A stretch of DNA of 64,000 bases from Blattamonas nauphoetae (Eukaryota > Preaxostyla > Oxymonadida). The stretch lies in assembly GCA_033064195.1 (NCBI GenBank), contig JARBJD010000002.1, positions 248,001-312,000 on the forward strand. The letters run 5' to 3'. Position 1 is the first letter of the stretch, and every line of letters starts with the position of its first letter. The position numbers and the translations under genes are program-made. The notes under the pieces are model-generated. The model saw only the letters and a list, made by a program, of their open reading frames with translations. It did not search any database and was not told the DNA's origin. Positions 54,302 to 64,000 of this stretch are shown piece by piece.

Positions 54302-54691
54302 TTATTCAATCCCTTGATTCTCTCCCTCTGGAACAGGCTCTTCTTCAGTTGCATATTCTTCTTGTGGCGAGATCTCATAGAGAAGGTATTCTAGATCTTC
54401 TTCGGTGAAGCGATGCTTCCAGTCTGAAATGATAAGCTTGAGGTCGGTTGTGGACGTAGGAACCATGTTGATGATTTGAATCTTCTCTGTCGTCGAAAGA
54501 TCCTTCTTTTCAAGAATTTGAAGTGTTGATATAACTGATTCTCTTGTATGATTCAAAATTGGTGTTTTCCCAAGATAATCGAGGAAAGTCCATTCAAACG
54601 GTTGTGGTTTCCGTTTATCTTTCCGTTCAGCAAAGAGTTCAACATATTCAAAGTTAGTTAGATGAATGGTATCGAGGTCATTGGGCTGCAT
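54302..54691 (-). CDS. CRCP: RNA polymerase III subunit RPC9 (CRCP/Rpc17)
   Basis: 129 residues, intronless. It has the Rpc17/CRCP layout: HLTNFEYVELFAERKDKRK, FLDYLGKTPILNHTRESVIS (human YISKTPCRHQSPEIVREF), LSTTEKIQIINMVPTSTTDL (human LTKAEKLQLLNHRPVTAVEI), HRFTEEDLEYLLYEI (human ERLTEEQIEALLHTV) and an acidic tail. RPC9 with RPC8 forms the stalk of RNA polymerase III, homologous to Rpb4/Rpb7, and is needed for initiation of tRNA and 5S rRNA transcription. The small size and single exon are normal. It lies between two ribosome biogenesis genes, NIFK and GRWD1. An Rpb4 (Pol II) identity is less likely because of the HLTNFEYVEL start. Confidence 0.8.
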   Translation of the reverse strand: MQPNDLDTIHLTNFEYVELFAERKDKRKPQPFEWTFLDYLGKTPILNHTRESVISTLQILEKKDLSTTEKIQIINMVPTSTTDLKLIISDWKHRFTEEDLEYLLYEISPQEEYATEEEPVPEGENQGIE

Positions 54692-54841
54692 TGTCCGATC
54701 ATCCCAACATAATCGATTGTTTTGTTGATTCTGGTTCCCTAAATTCGTAGGATGATTGCATAGGGCCTCACTGCAACAGCAGACTCAGTTTATCCAGGAA
54801 AAATCCCTCGAAAATCTTCAAATCATTGTTGTGAAATGAGT

Positions 54842-56623
54842 TCAATCATCTTCAAAAGTAACATTCCAGAATTTGTAGAAAAACGCCATTTGACCGCCAG
54901 TCATAATCAGACCAGGATATTGTGTGTGCCAATGGGAATCTCGCTGGTCTTCTGCACTCATGTGGGAGGCGAGGAATTGGGGTGGAAGTGTCCGACCAGA
55001 ACGATCCACTGTTTCCTGTTCACCAGCTTCTGCCTGCATGCTCAGATCCCAGATGCTGGTTTGGCAGTCACCTCCCGTCGCAAGAAGCATCGAGTCGTTG
55101 TGCGGACTCCATTCGACCTGCGTGACTTGGTCGTTGTGCCAACGGAAGAGCACTGCGGGACGAGACGGAGCTACGAGAGATGCTGTCGGTGGTTGGTTTG
55201 GTGGCTGGCGGACATCCCAAATGCGAATCGAGTGATCGTCTCCTCCAGAAGCAAAAAGAGTCTCAACAAAACTGACAACAAGAGATTGGGTGCAAGAGAA
55301 GAAGAACAAACGGATTCCAGTCAATTGTGTTGACGTCCTTAGCACCATTTCCAGCCCCAGGTGAATTGTGGGCATTTTTAATGGTCATTGCAGCACCGCC
55401 CTTTAGAAAACATGAAGAATGTCGAATTACAGACTTGTGGATTGTTTCTGGTATCCCAGAGCTTAATTGTGCCATCAGACGAGGCAGTCAGGATATGGTT
55501 GTCATTTGTTGGGTTAAATTTGACATCTTCAATCGATGACGAATGTGCGCGAGAGACTGAGAACAGAAACTGTTCAATGCGGCTTGCAGACCACACACCA
55601 AAGAACCCAGAATTATCCGCAGTCACAATTCTACGAGATAAAGTGGATAGATGATGTCGGGTTTGAAGACGGAAAAGAACAAACTTTCCTTTGTTAATCT
55701 GAGACCAATTCATTCCCCATCCTTCTGTGGGGTGTTTCATTTGGCCTACAGGGGCAGTTTGATTCGATTTAGGTTCGTTGCGTTTATTTCGAGTCATCGC
55801 CTTCTTTTTGTTCGAAGACAAGCCCTCCTGAAGGAGTTCATTCTCCTGTTGGTCAAGCTCTGCACAATACTTCTGAAAAACTCCAACATCGAAAATATTC
55901 ACTTCACCAATCGATGACCATGTCGCGCAGATCGATGAATCTTGGGGCATGCAACGAACACGATTCACGTCACCTCTGTGTCGAATCTGAAAGAGTTTCT
56001 CTTCTGGAACAAGATCATCATCGTCATCGTCCATATCATCATCGTCTTCTTCCCTTCTTGTGTAAGAGAGGTTCTTTATGTGGAGATAATTCAGAAAGTT
56101 ATTTTCTGGGCGATCTGTTTGAGTTCCCATGAGGAGATCGATAGTAAGAGGGTACTGGATGACAGTTGTAGGAAGAGCAGGGACTGGGGGTCGAAGATAG
56201 TCAAAACTTAGTGACGGCCAGCCTGGATTGAAAGAATGGATCGTATCATATTGAGAACGGTCATATTCCATTTCCTGAACGAAAATGTGAGTGTAAAGTG
56301 AAATAAATGGTGTTAGATACCATTCCTTCTTCTATACGATCACCGGGATAGAAAATGTGTTCTTCGGCAGCAATTTTTTGCTTTTTTTGTTTTTCTTCGA
56401 TGTCAAGATCGTTGATTGCTTGCATAACAATATCTTCAACTTCTTCATCACGAATATCAAGATCAGCTCCCTCTTCTGGGGGTATAATTTCTTCCTCAGA
56501 ATCACTTCCATCGTCAGAAAACCCAGACTCCTCTTCACTTTCTTCTGCTTTTGATTTCGAGTTGTGAGACTTTTTCCGTTTGGTAATTTCGTGGCTATCA
56601 GAATCAGAAGAATCTAAGTCCAT
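54842..56623 (-). CDS. GRWD1: GRWD1/Rrb1 WD-repeat ribosome assembly factor
   Basis: Five exons (introns about 56275-56320, 55631-55684, 55401-55434, 55272-55311) give about 535 residues. After an acidic Ser/Glu N-terminus (a GRWD1 hallmark) comes HSFNPGWPSLSFDYLRPPVP, like human LNVGWPALSFDIL, and DLLMGTQTD. WD repeats follow: GDVNRVRCMPQDSSICATWS, IVTADNSGFFGVWSA, SSSIEDVKFNPTNDNHILTA with SSDGTIKLWDTRNN, LFASGGDDHSIRIWDVRQ and VTQVEWSPHNDSMLLATGGD. The C-terminus FWNVTFEDD is the family form of VCRFLNMED. Rrb1/GRWD1 is the dedicated chaperone of ribosomal protein uL3. The 54 nt intron at 55631-55684 is a multiple of three without a stop. Confidence 0.88.
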
Positions 56624-57125
56624 TGAGAATCTCTTGATGCCGAGATGGATGATGAATCGGAGGACGAAAAAGATGAAGGGCTTTGTCGGCAGATGATGAT
56701 CGTAACTGAATGAATATTCAACACTTTGATTTAGCTGAACTTTTCACCTCATTAATATGTTAATGCTATAAGAAAAAGAGCATATCATGGTGAACCGACA
56801 GAAGAGAAGGAAAATCTGTTTGATATTGGATAAGACTCCTTCTGGTGGTTGCACTTCAGTATTGCGTCCTTTCTGATACATGTTGCCCTCTTTGGTCACT
56901 CAAACGTACAGAAAATCATGTATTGAATCAAAATGAGATTGTTGGTGAACTTCTCCAACACAACACAATTAATCCTCACAGAAATTGGTCATATAGAGTG
57001 AAGTGTACCAACTGAACAACGAAACGATGAATCATTCCATGCAAGTTGATGGCAAAAGACTGAAAGAACAGGACGAAAACAAGCCTGACGAGCTCGAGTA
57101 CAGGTTGTTTTTGCGGAGCGAGGAA

Positions 57126-57215
57126 GGTTAAGTATAGGCGCAGATCCGATTTTCGCTACGCGCAGATCTATTTTTTTGGATACGCGCAGATCCAAATGGA
57201 TACGCGCAGATCTAA
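57126..57215 (+). repeat. Left terminal inverted repeat
   Basis: About 90 bp paired with 59068-59158 in inverse orientation. It holds four copies of GCGCAGATC (from 57137, 57160, 57184 and 57203), two of them in the longer unit GGATACGCGCAGATC. Such repeated subterminal motifs are typical transposase binding sites. Confidence 0.85.
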
Positions 57216-59067
57216 ACGGATCGTTGATTGTTTTGCGCTTACCATATCCAAATCATGTCATTTCACTCTGAATGCTCACAATTCTGTTTTACTCTTACAT
57301 ATTTTTCACAAATCTGTTTTTGTAATGTCGTCAAACGAGAATGTTGATCTGACCATCACCCGTCTATCGATAGATATTTCAACTCCACATCTGAGTCCGA
57401 TATTCTTTAGCTTGGGATGTCATTTTCCCACACTGACCATATTTTTCCCTTTTCTTACACACGGATCACACTTGAGGCTGTTCTGTGTGTCCATCTGATT
57501 TTTCCCTATTTCCTCTTCATTGTCCTCTCTGTTTCTGAAAATATTCATGTACATCAACTCTTTACTCTTCCGTCACTCTGTTCTCGCAGGATCTGCATCT
57601 TTATCTTCATCCAACTCCTCATCTTCTCTCGAAAGATTGACCAACACTTTTTCTTGCTTTCGCCGGCATCAACTCTGGAGTATTCCTGTTCGTCGCTCTA
57701 ATTCTCACCAGTCACTTCGATACCACAACAAAACTGTCCAGTTCTCCATCTACCACGCAACCATCTCGGATGATCGACTTCTCCGCTCTGGGATGCCTCA
57801 TCCAGCTATAAACGACCAGATAATGGCAATTTTGGTTCTGGTGTGCTCGTCTGCTCCCCAATCTTCGCCATTCCAGACGCAATCTGCCTCTCAATCACTT
57901 GCTTCACAATCCATCGTTTGTGTTCCCAGCTATCGTCAGAATGTGTTGATTTCACAGGCCATCATGCGTGCTCTCGTTCTCGTCCATTATATCTTCCTCC
58001 ACAGGAAAAGTGTCATTCGTCATTTCCTTCGCTTGCGGTTCCGATTGGGAGAGTCTTCGTCGGTGGCACAGAACAATGAGAACGACGACGACGATGACAG
58101 CAACAACGACTCACACAATCAAAGGAACCGACGAATGCGCTCCTGATGTCGAGTTCTCACGACCAATGCGAAGACTTCGGAAGACGTATTGTTCGCGAAT
58201 CGATCGACAGGAACAATCTGCTGGGCATGAACGTTCCAGAAGAGGAAGAGAAATTTAGTGAGCGAGAGTCGGAAAGTGGAAGTATGAGAAGGCGGAGAAA
58301 GAGAAGAAAGGCCGGCAAACTATGATGAATTGGGAAGGCGAGCATCAGACGAGAAAGAGGGGCTGAGATACTCGAAGTGGTCGGATGGTGGACAAGCAGA
58401 ACAGATCGTCCAGATCTAGAAGTGAGGGAGAGAAGGAAGAAGAGTGAGAAGAAGCGAGCCAATGCAAAGAAACGGCACAACTCCCCTCCCACCCATCTCT
58501 CCTCCTTTCTTCACCACTGCAAACGAAACTTGGCGTCGCTTTTGGTCGTTCTCGCTGACGACACCGCACTGACCACTCTCTGTTCCCTCACTCTTCGCCA
58601 AAGCCAATCCCAACCGTACTCGAGTGAAGGATGAGATTGCAGTTGACAGACGTGAGTGGAAGAAGCACAAGCGAACACAACGACGTGCCGAAGGACAGAC
58701 CGACTGAACACCGACACTGGATTCCCTGTCGAATGAACAGCAGAAGCAGAAACAACAGCGGGAGCAGACGATGGGAGGGCTGTCGAGAGTGAAGAGAAGG
58801 GATGTGTTGAAGAAGTGATGCGACGGGCAATTTGAGACGAGCATATCAACATTATCATGGATTACAACCAGAATTTTCAATATTTCATCCAGAACAGTCT
58901 CTTCAAATTGCACTTTCCGACAGTCATTGTTTTGGAATCACCTTGCTCAATTTATCAACTTTTTTCCATCGATTTGTTATTCTGAAAGACGTTTGAGAGT
59001 AAATCAGTCCATATTGAAGTTTTCTGAGACAACTACCAACTATAAATTCGAACAGAAACCCAAACAT

Positions 59068-59158
59068 TTTAGATCTGCGTGTATCCATTTGGATCTGCGC
59101 GTATCCAATTTTTTAGATCTGCGCGTAGCGAAAAACGGATCTGCGCCTATACTTAACC
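59068..59158 (-). repeat. Right terminal inverted repeat
   Basis: Reverse complement of the left end with isolated differences, for example an A/T run in opposite orientation and one ACACGCAGATC in place of ACGCGCAGATC. The GCGCAGATC motif is again repeated. Confidence 0.85.
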
Positions 59159-59747
59159 AGCGAGGAAGTGAGAGGTTTGGGATGTGGAGAGGAAGAGCGG
59201 ATGGACTGTGAGGGAAGCGGGGGAAGTGTCACTGCGAGGAACATGCGGTGGACTTCGGAGTGCGTGTGTGTTGGGATGGTTCCGATTGTGCGGTGGTGGA
59301 CGAGAAGAACGCGTGGTGCCTCTCCAAACACAACTCCACCTGACCCAATCGTGCTTGCAGAGAGTTGGGTCTGGTCTCTCCCTCCTTCTGAACCCGCTCA
59401 GTGAGCTCGCACACAGATCATTCCTCCTTCCACCAAAGTGTCTCGTTCTCCTTTTCCACTCCAGATTCCATTCCGGACGTGGATGGGGAGGAACACAGCT
59501 TACCCCACGTCGTCTTGTGTGTGCTCAGTAATTCTGATTGACCTGTGTCAGATAGGCAGTCGAGGATCGTTCACGAAGACAATTCCGGTGACAAATCCGA
59601 ATAGGATGAGGGTGTGGTAGACGAGCTGAGGAATAAAGACGAAGGCAGTCACTGGGTGTGAGACAGAGTGTGTGTAGAAATCGTAAAGGAAGGACTCTTC
59701 CTCCGATCCGTATTGCGGTTGTCGTGATAGATCATCCCCACATCACC

Positions 59748-60578
59748 ATGAGAATCCACTTCAATACTGAACAAGCTGAAATTCTCGCTGCACTTGGTGA
59801 AGGAAACTTCCAGGGTGATTATGCGCAAAATTTTTGCCACCTTGTCTCAAATTCAATTCAGGGTACCTCGAATAGAGATGAATCAAAAACCTTCGCCAGT
59901 TCACTGGGACTGGACATGTCATCTCTAAAAAGTTATATCGACACATGTGCACATGCTGTAGCTGAAGCTTCTCGCTTGAATTTATCTGATTCTGACTTCA
60001 TTCTCTCATTGGAAATGCTTCGATCATCGAGGGACTTGCTCAGCCAACTCAAGGACGTCTCACTTTTTTATTGCCCTTACTTGCCAATCTTCTTTTCTTT
60101 TCGATGTATTTTCGATGATTCTGCACTTACAGCTCTACGTAGAACAGAAAGACTCAATCCGCGATGTTCTCTCACAGAATGATACCTCAGTTCCTCGATA
60201 TATAGATCTTAAATGGAGAATGGAGGCACCTGTATATATTTGTTTCTTTCTCTATTCTTTTTCAGATTGCGTCGAAATATCACCCACTCGGGACAGACAT
60301 CGCCCCCCACTTCCTCTTCAAACTCGAAACCTCCACTCCATCGCTATCAAATACATCTCAAGAAACTGACAGCACTTTGAGAATTATCCCCGCTGAAAAA
60401 CATAGTTTGAATTCTTTCATTCTCTCAGTAATCCATGTCTTATTTCTCAGATTCATGTTTCGTGTGTGATATTCCGAATCTCCAACATATCACCACCGAA
60501 CTCGAGAAAGCGATGAAAGAACTTAATGGTGTTCATGGGAGAAGAATGCAACGTATTTTTGCGAGTACAGACCATTAA
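59748..60578 (+). CDS. COMMD2: COMMD2-like COMM domain protein
   Basis: Four exons (introns about 60057-60132, 60232-60265, 60405-60450) give about 224 residues. The helical N-terminal domain reads MSSLKSYIDTCAHAVAEASR, then LNLSDSDFILSLEMLRSSRD and LLSQLKDLYVEQKDSIRDVL. This aligns with human COMMD2 (LTESSKLMISELDF; YLDNRKEIRTIL). The COMM domain starts RYIDLKWRMEA and continues PIASKYHPLGTDIAPHFLFK (human WRLDVQLASRSLRQQIKP). The last exon, NLQHITTELEKAMKELNGVH then GRRMQRIFAS, matches human LVQQLEQALEEMKTNHCRRV. It is a second Commander/CCC subunit in this window, after COMMD10 at 5.6 kb. The final exon is found only by joining across the 46 nt intron. Confidence 0.82.
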
Positions 60579-60767
60579 AATACTTCTTTTTTTGTCATTT
60601 CGCCTGTTAATCAAAATTTCGTCGTACTGTTCCAGAAATCAATGTCAACACTATCAATGAAACATTTTGATTCCTCTCTCGTCTTCGAGTCGGCTGTTCA
60701 GACGAACTCTTTGATCATGCTCACTCACAGATTGATAGGTTTCAATACCAGGAAAAATGAGAGAAAT

Positions 60768-61501
60768 CTATCCAGGATATGGTGATTCAACATTGGATGG
60801 AGTCACTTCATCATAAACTTCGTTTGATGGAGATACTGATGGTCTCGGTTGCCCTGTTGGATTTCGAGATCGACCTTGACTACCTCCTGTACTCCTTCTT
60901 TGTTTTCGATTTGTACCACTCTGTAAACCAGTATTTCCTGGAGGGGGTTTGGTTTCAGCAAGTTCTGTAGCCTGTTTGTTTGCGTTGATGATACCGGCTG
61001 AAATAATGAAAAGAAAAGAACAAAAATCACTAAACCCTTAAATAGATTCTGTTGTAGTTCACCATAGAGTGTCTCAAGTTCGTCAATAACTTTATCCGTC
61101 TGAAAAAGGCGAATGAAGATGTGGCATCCAAACTTCGTCAATCATCTGTTGAACAGCATTCACTTTTTCCATACAGAACATCTCTGCTACTTGAAATTCT
61201 TCTTTTGCTCGACGAAATGACGTAGTTGCACTGGTTGTTTGAGGATTTGTGAAAATAACGTTCATGTAGTACAAAAAGGCTCGAAAGTGCTCTAAATTGG
61301 ATTGGTTGTCATGAAAACCATAAAAAATGTGAATACCAACAGATCTCGCGTCCTCATTTTTCACATGATTGAGTTTTCGCAGGATATTAAGACGATGGAA
61401 TTCAGCCTCTAATAGAAAATGAGAAAAGAGAAAGATCAACTGTCAATGGCTGTTTCTAAAAAAATAGGTTCCCCGTGTGCATTGCACATGTAATTCTCCA
61501 T
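60768..61501 (-). CDS. Small helical protein, unknown family
   Basis: Four exons (introns about 61409-61440, 61100-61133, 60998-61035; 32, 34 and 38 nt) give about 209 residues. It starts MENYMCNAHGEPIFLETAID, continues KAEFHRLNILRKLNHVKNED and FRAFLYYMNVIFTNPQTTS, and has a coiled part (SFRRAKEEFQVAEMFCMEKV; TDKVIDELETLYGELQQNL). The last 70 residues are disordered and Ser/Pro/Arg-rich. I do not recognise a family. Its helical, charged body and short linker would fit a small subunit of a larger complex. The gene is convergent with COMMD2, 189 bp between stops, and divergent from the RasGEF gene. Confidence 0.6.
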
Positions 61502-61733
61502 TGTTTTTGAGTTGAAAAGTCGAAAAGAAAAAGAAGAGGGCTTCCCTCACCAAACTTTTAATTTAAAACGACTCTTTCTTCTGCCTGTGTCATTGGACTT
61601 GGATGCTTGTCTGTTATTTCCCTTCATTTCTCGATCCACACTTCATCTGTCTCATTTTAGCCCAGTCATTCCACTCATGAACATCATCTCGTATGTGAGG
61701 CACAAAATGACACACCTCCTTGTTTTCAACCAG

Positions 61734-64000
61734 AAAGTCCAAATGAAATATCAACGATTCAGATAAATCTCGTTGAACAAACTGAATCGTCTTCTACAGC
61801 ATCACCACGCAACAACAGTGACAGTGCCCCTGACAACCCCAGCTTAACTGAACGATCAAATTCACAGAAGACAGATGCTTTATCTCTAGATTTTTCTCCC
61901 AATCTCTCCGATGAAACATCGCTACCTCTTCAGGTTATGTCAGACGACGATCCTATCTTGAAGAATCCTCTGGCCCTGTCTCTGATTGGATCTGTCATCA
62001 GATTTTCCGAGAGTTTCTCCCTCCCTGCTGTTGTTCGAACATCGGCCTTGATTGAAACTATGGCTTTGAGCGTTGTATCGTTCCCACTCCGACCAGCATT
62101 CCTCTACAGCTATCATTTCATACTCAAGCCAAACTCCTTCATTCTATCACTATCCTCATTAATATACAATCATCTTGTGACGCAACACCCGGGTATCCAA
62201 ATCGATGAACTCTTGACAGATCAGTCACATCTCGCAAAAATTCAGGCAGCACCATTCAAGATAACGAGACATACTGATTGTAGAGAATTGGAAACCCTCA
62301 CCTCATTTGTCTACACCTTGGTACGGAGTAGTAATGATTATGCGCATCCAGGAAACACTGAAACTCTTCAATTACTCAAGACCCTCTTGTCACTCCTCTC
62401 TGCTGAATCAAATCGGTCATCTCTTATCACCAAGAAAGCAAAGGAGATTGTGGACAAGAAAGTTGAAGAAAAGACGAAATTACACGAGCTCCATCTACCA
62501 GCTCAACCATCTTCTCCACCTGCTTTCAACTGGGAAGATATTGCTTGGCTCGTTCCTGAAATAGAAGAAACCAAGTCATTTAAGTTTCGTGGTCTCAAAA
62601 GCCGAAGCCAACAACCATTAATATCCCAATTCCACAAGAATCCACAACTGCCTCAATCCATCGCTACAACTATGACAATCATCGAAGACTATCTTATCAA
62701 ACAAATCAAAATTGATGAATTTGTTGACGGTGCGTGGATGAAAACGGAAAAAAATTCACTTGCTCCTGGAATTGTGCGAATGACATCACACTTCAATTTT
62801 ATCTCACGCTGGGTTCCAACATTGGTGCTGTCGTTCACGGAGAGTGAGCAACGAGCGCAAGTTATGGATTTGTTTGTTTTAGTTGCAGAGGAACTCAAGA
62901 AACAGCAAAATTACAATGGAATGATGGAAATCCTCTTCGGTCTGGAAAACCGGGCTCTTACACGGCTTACTGTTTCTCAAAGTCAGCGAAAGAAGAAATT
63001 CAAAGATGCCAAACGCTTCCTGAAAGGTTTGAAGATCGATTATTCATCTTTCATTCAGACGGACCTTACTTCCAAAACGTGCAGTCGCAAATGCGGCTCG
63101 ACGATCCACCGAAAATCCCTGTCATTCCCGCCACACTGAAAGAGATTCAATTTGCGATGGAGAAGAAGAAAGACCAGATTCCGTTTGATCTCGACAACGA
63201 GAGGGTTAAGGTTTTTGGGGGAAGAGAAGAGAAAACAGAGCAAGACATGGCAACATCTCGTGAAAGGAGGAAGAGGGACACCGTATCTGCATTTCTCTCT
63301 CTTTCATCTTTCTTTAGCCATCTCACGTCATCATCTCTCCCCTCCTCAACATGTTCGATCCGGTGGATGACTTCCAGCTGTCTGTCCAGATGCCTCTCCT
63401 CTCGTCCATACAGGGCCATTCCGCTGTCCTCAACGTTCCGTCCAATTCCACTCCCGTCCCGCTTCTCCTGAAGCCCGTGTTCTTTGTGAACGGGATTCAG
63501 GAGGTGCGGGGTGAAGAGATCGTTGATGACCTGAAAGTTCTTTCGAAAGAAGACAGGAAAGCTCTTCTGAAGGAGAAGAAACTAAAAGAGAAAAGTGAAA
63601 AACACTCCAAGAAAACCAAAGAGAAGACGAGTGTTTCAACTCCCACTGTCACCAGCCAGACCACATCACCATCTTGCATCGCCCTTTCGTTCTCCCACCT
63701 CGCCTCCCTCCCTTCCAACGACCAGCTCCTCCAGCGATCCAAAGAATTGGAGCGTCCAGAGTATGAGCCGGTCTTGGAATGTGCTGCTGTTCCTGAAGAA
63801 GCCCAGAGGAAGAACAGCATCGTTGAAATCACAACTGATGACCTGAAAGAAGACAAGGTCCCAATCGTACCGACGGATGAAGTGAAAACCCTTCCGGAGG
63901 AAGAGTCAACGACAGACAAAGAGTATGTTCAGTCTTTCGTTCATCGCTTCTCAGCTTTGCGATTGAGATCGATCTGTCTCTTTCCGACAGTTTTGTGGAT
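61734..64000 (+). CDS. RasGEF domain protein (partial)
   Basis: Runs off the right edge. The frame begins at an acceptor near 61733 (Glu/Ser/Thr-rich, no Met until 61937), so the first exon is not found; two later introns (63027-63058 and 63283-63317; 32 and 35 nt) join in frame. The catalytic domain spans about 62640-63200: IIEDYLIKQIKIDEFVDGAW, KTEKNSLAPGIVRMTSHFNF then ISRWVPTLVLSFTESEQRAQ, LVAEELKKQQNYNGMMEILF with GLENRALTRL, and KDGPYFQNVQSQMRLDDPPK. This is the Cdc25/RasGEF pattern (FNFISRWV, NYNGMMEI, L.....R). The C-terminal part (from about 63351) is Lys-rich, then Ser/Thr-rich, ending open at 64000. The product should load GTP on a Ras-family GTPase. Confidence 0.75.

Larger units (their letters stand above)
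57126..59158. mobile_element. Mutator-like DNA transposon, non-autonomous in appearance
   Basis: A 2033 bp element with inverted ends: GGTTAAGTATAGGCGCAG starts at 57126, and its reverse complement ends at 59158. The ends match over about 90 bp with few differences. The element is flanked on both sides by the 9 bp AGCGAGGAA (57117-57125 and 59159-59167), a target-site duplication. Long TIRs plus a 9 bp duplication are the Mutator (MULE) pattern; hAT gives 8 bp and short TIRs. The interior (57216-59067) has no transposase frame. The longest are a 208-codon plus frame with a Glu/Asp/Asn-rich end and a 165-codon minus frame, neither recognised. The near-identical ends suggest a fairly recent insertion. 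It is probably mobilised by an autonomous relative elsewhere. Confidence 0.8.
56980..59745 (-). pseudogene. Possible membrane-protein gene interrupted by the transposon
   Basis: Minus-strand pieces on both sides of the element look coding. At 59740-59550 the strand reads YGSEEESFLYDFYTHSVSHP then VTAFVFIPQLVYHTLILFGF and VTGIVFVNDPRLPI, a hydrophobic membrane segment. At 59168-59340 GVVFGEAPRVLLVHHRTIGT is plausible, and at 57117-56980 LVRLVFVLFFQSFAINLHGM leads to a TGA. These are in different frames and no clean set of junctions was found. The element's target duplication lies between the last two. If they are one gene, the insertion lies in it (exon or intron). Chance hydrophobic frames cannot be excluded. 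Confidence 0.3.

Noticed and set aside
57520-58146. 208-codon frame inside the transposon as its transposase
   Set aside because: No DDE-type pattern, CCHC or MULE motif; it is Ser/Arg-rich with an acidic end.
60428-60450. 23 nt intron in COMMD2
   Set aside because: A 46 nt intron (60405-60450) gives the correct COMMD2 ending; the short version leads to a stop.
1-64000. Reassigned stop codons (TAA/TAG for Gln), as in some oxymonads
   Set aside because: TAA, TAG and TGA all end recognisable proteins at family-correct places, so the code is standard.

Overview
The window is eukaryotic nuclear DNA from a unicellular flagellate. Genes are dense and lie on both strands. Many are split by short GT-AG introns (mostly about 31-80 nt) that can be placed by frame and by homology across the junctions. 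All three stop codons end recognisable genes (TAG in the COMMD10-like gene, TAA in RIB43A, TGA in the IP3R-like channel), so the genetic code is standard. Striated-fibre assemblin, several axonemal proteins (RIB43A, CFAP96-like, MYCBPAP-like), methionine gamma-lyase (typical of anaerobic protists) and a long single-pass beta-helix surface protein together suggest an anaerobic flagellate such as a Preaxostyla oxymonad. That taxon is an inference, not something the sequence proves.

Layout. 0-6.6 kb: an SH3 plus RRM-like protein open at the left edge, a nearly featureless 1.5 kb gap, a beta-helix surface protein and a five-exon COMMD10-like gene. 6.6-16.5 kb: FHA-kinase (Chk2-like), DDX56/Dbp9 helicase, SF-assemblin, a pseudophosphatase-like protein and a sirtuin. 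16.5-26 kb: methionine gamma-lyase, then a run of cilium genes (CFAP96-like, RIB43A, MYCBPAP-like). 26-41.4 kb: a decayed armadillo-type gene, then a 13.7 kb IP3-receptor/ryanodine-receptor-type calcium channel. 41.7-50.9 kb: a BLOC-1-like subunit, a DUF3825 protein, a Niban-like PH protein, a coiled-coil protein and eIF3c. 50.9-56.6 kb: calnexin, NIFK/Nop15, the Pol III subunit RPC9/CRCP and GRWD1/Rrb1. 57.1-59.2 kb: a DNA transposon-like element with about 90 bp terminal inverted repeats and a 9 bp target duplication (Mutator-like). 59.7-64 kb: a COMMD2-like gene, a small coiled-coil gene and a RasGEF protein running off the right edge.

Themes. Ribosome and RNA machinery (DDX56, NIFK, GRWD1, eIF3c, RPC9), endosomal and calcium signalling (two COMMD proteins, a BLOC-1-like subunit, IP3R-like channel, RasGEF, Niban-like), ER folding (calnexin) and the cytoskeleton or cilium dominate. 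Neighbouring genes often share very short intergenic DNA: 4 bp between the DDX56 and SF-assemblin start codons and 28 bp between the DUF3825 and Niban-like starts. The most unusual items are the Mutator-like element, the channel without a canonical selectivity filter, the phosphatase whose catalytic Cys is Ser, and the very short introns.
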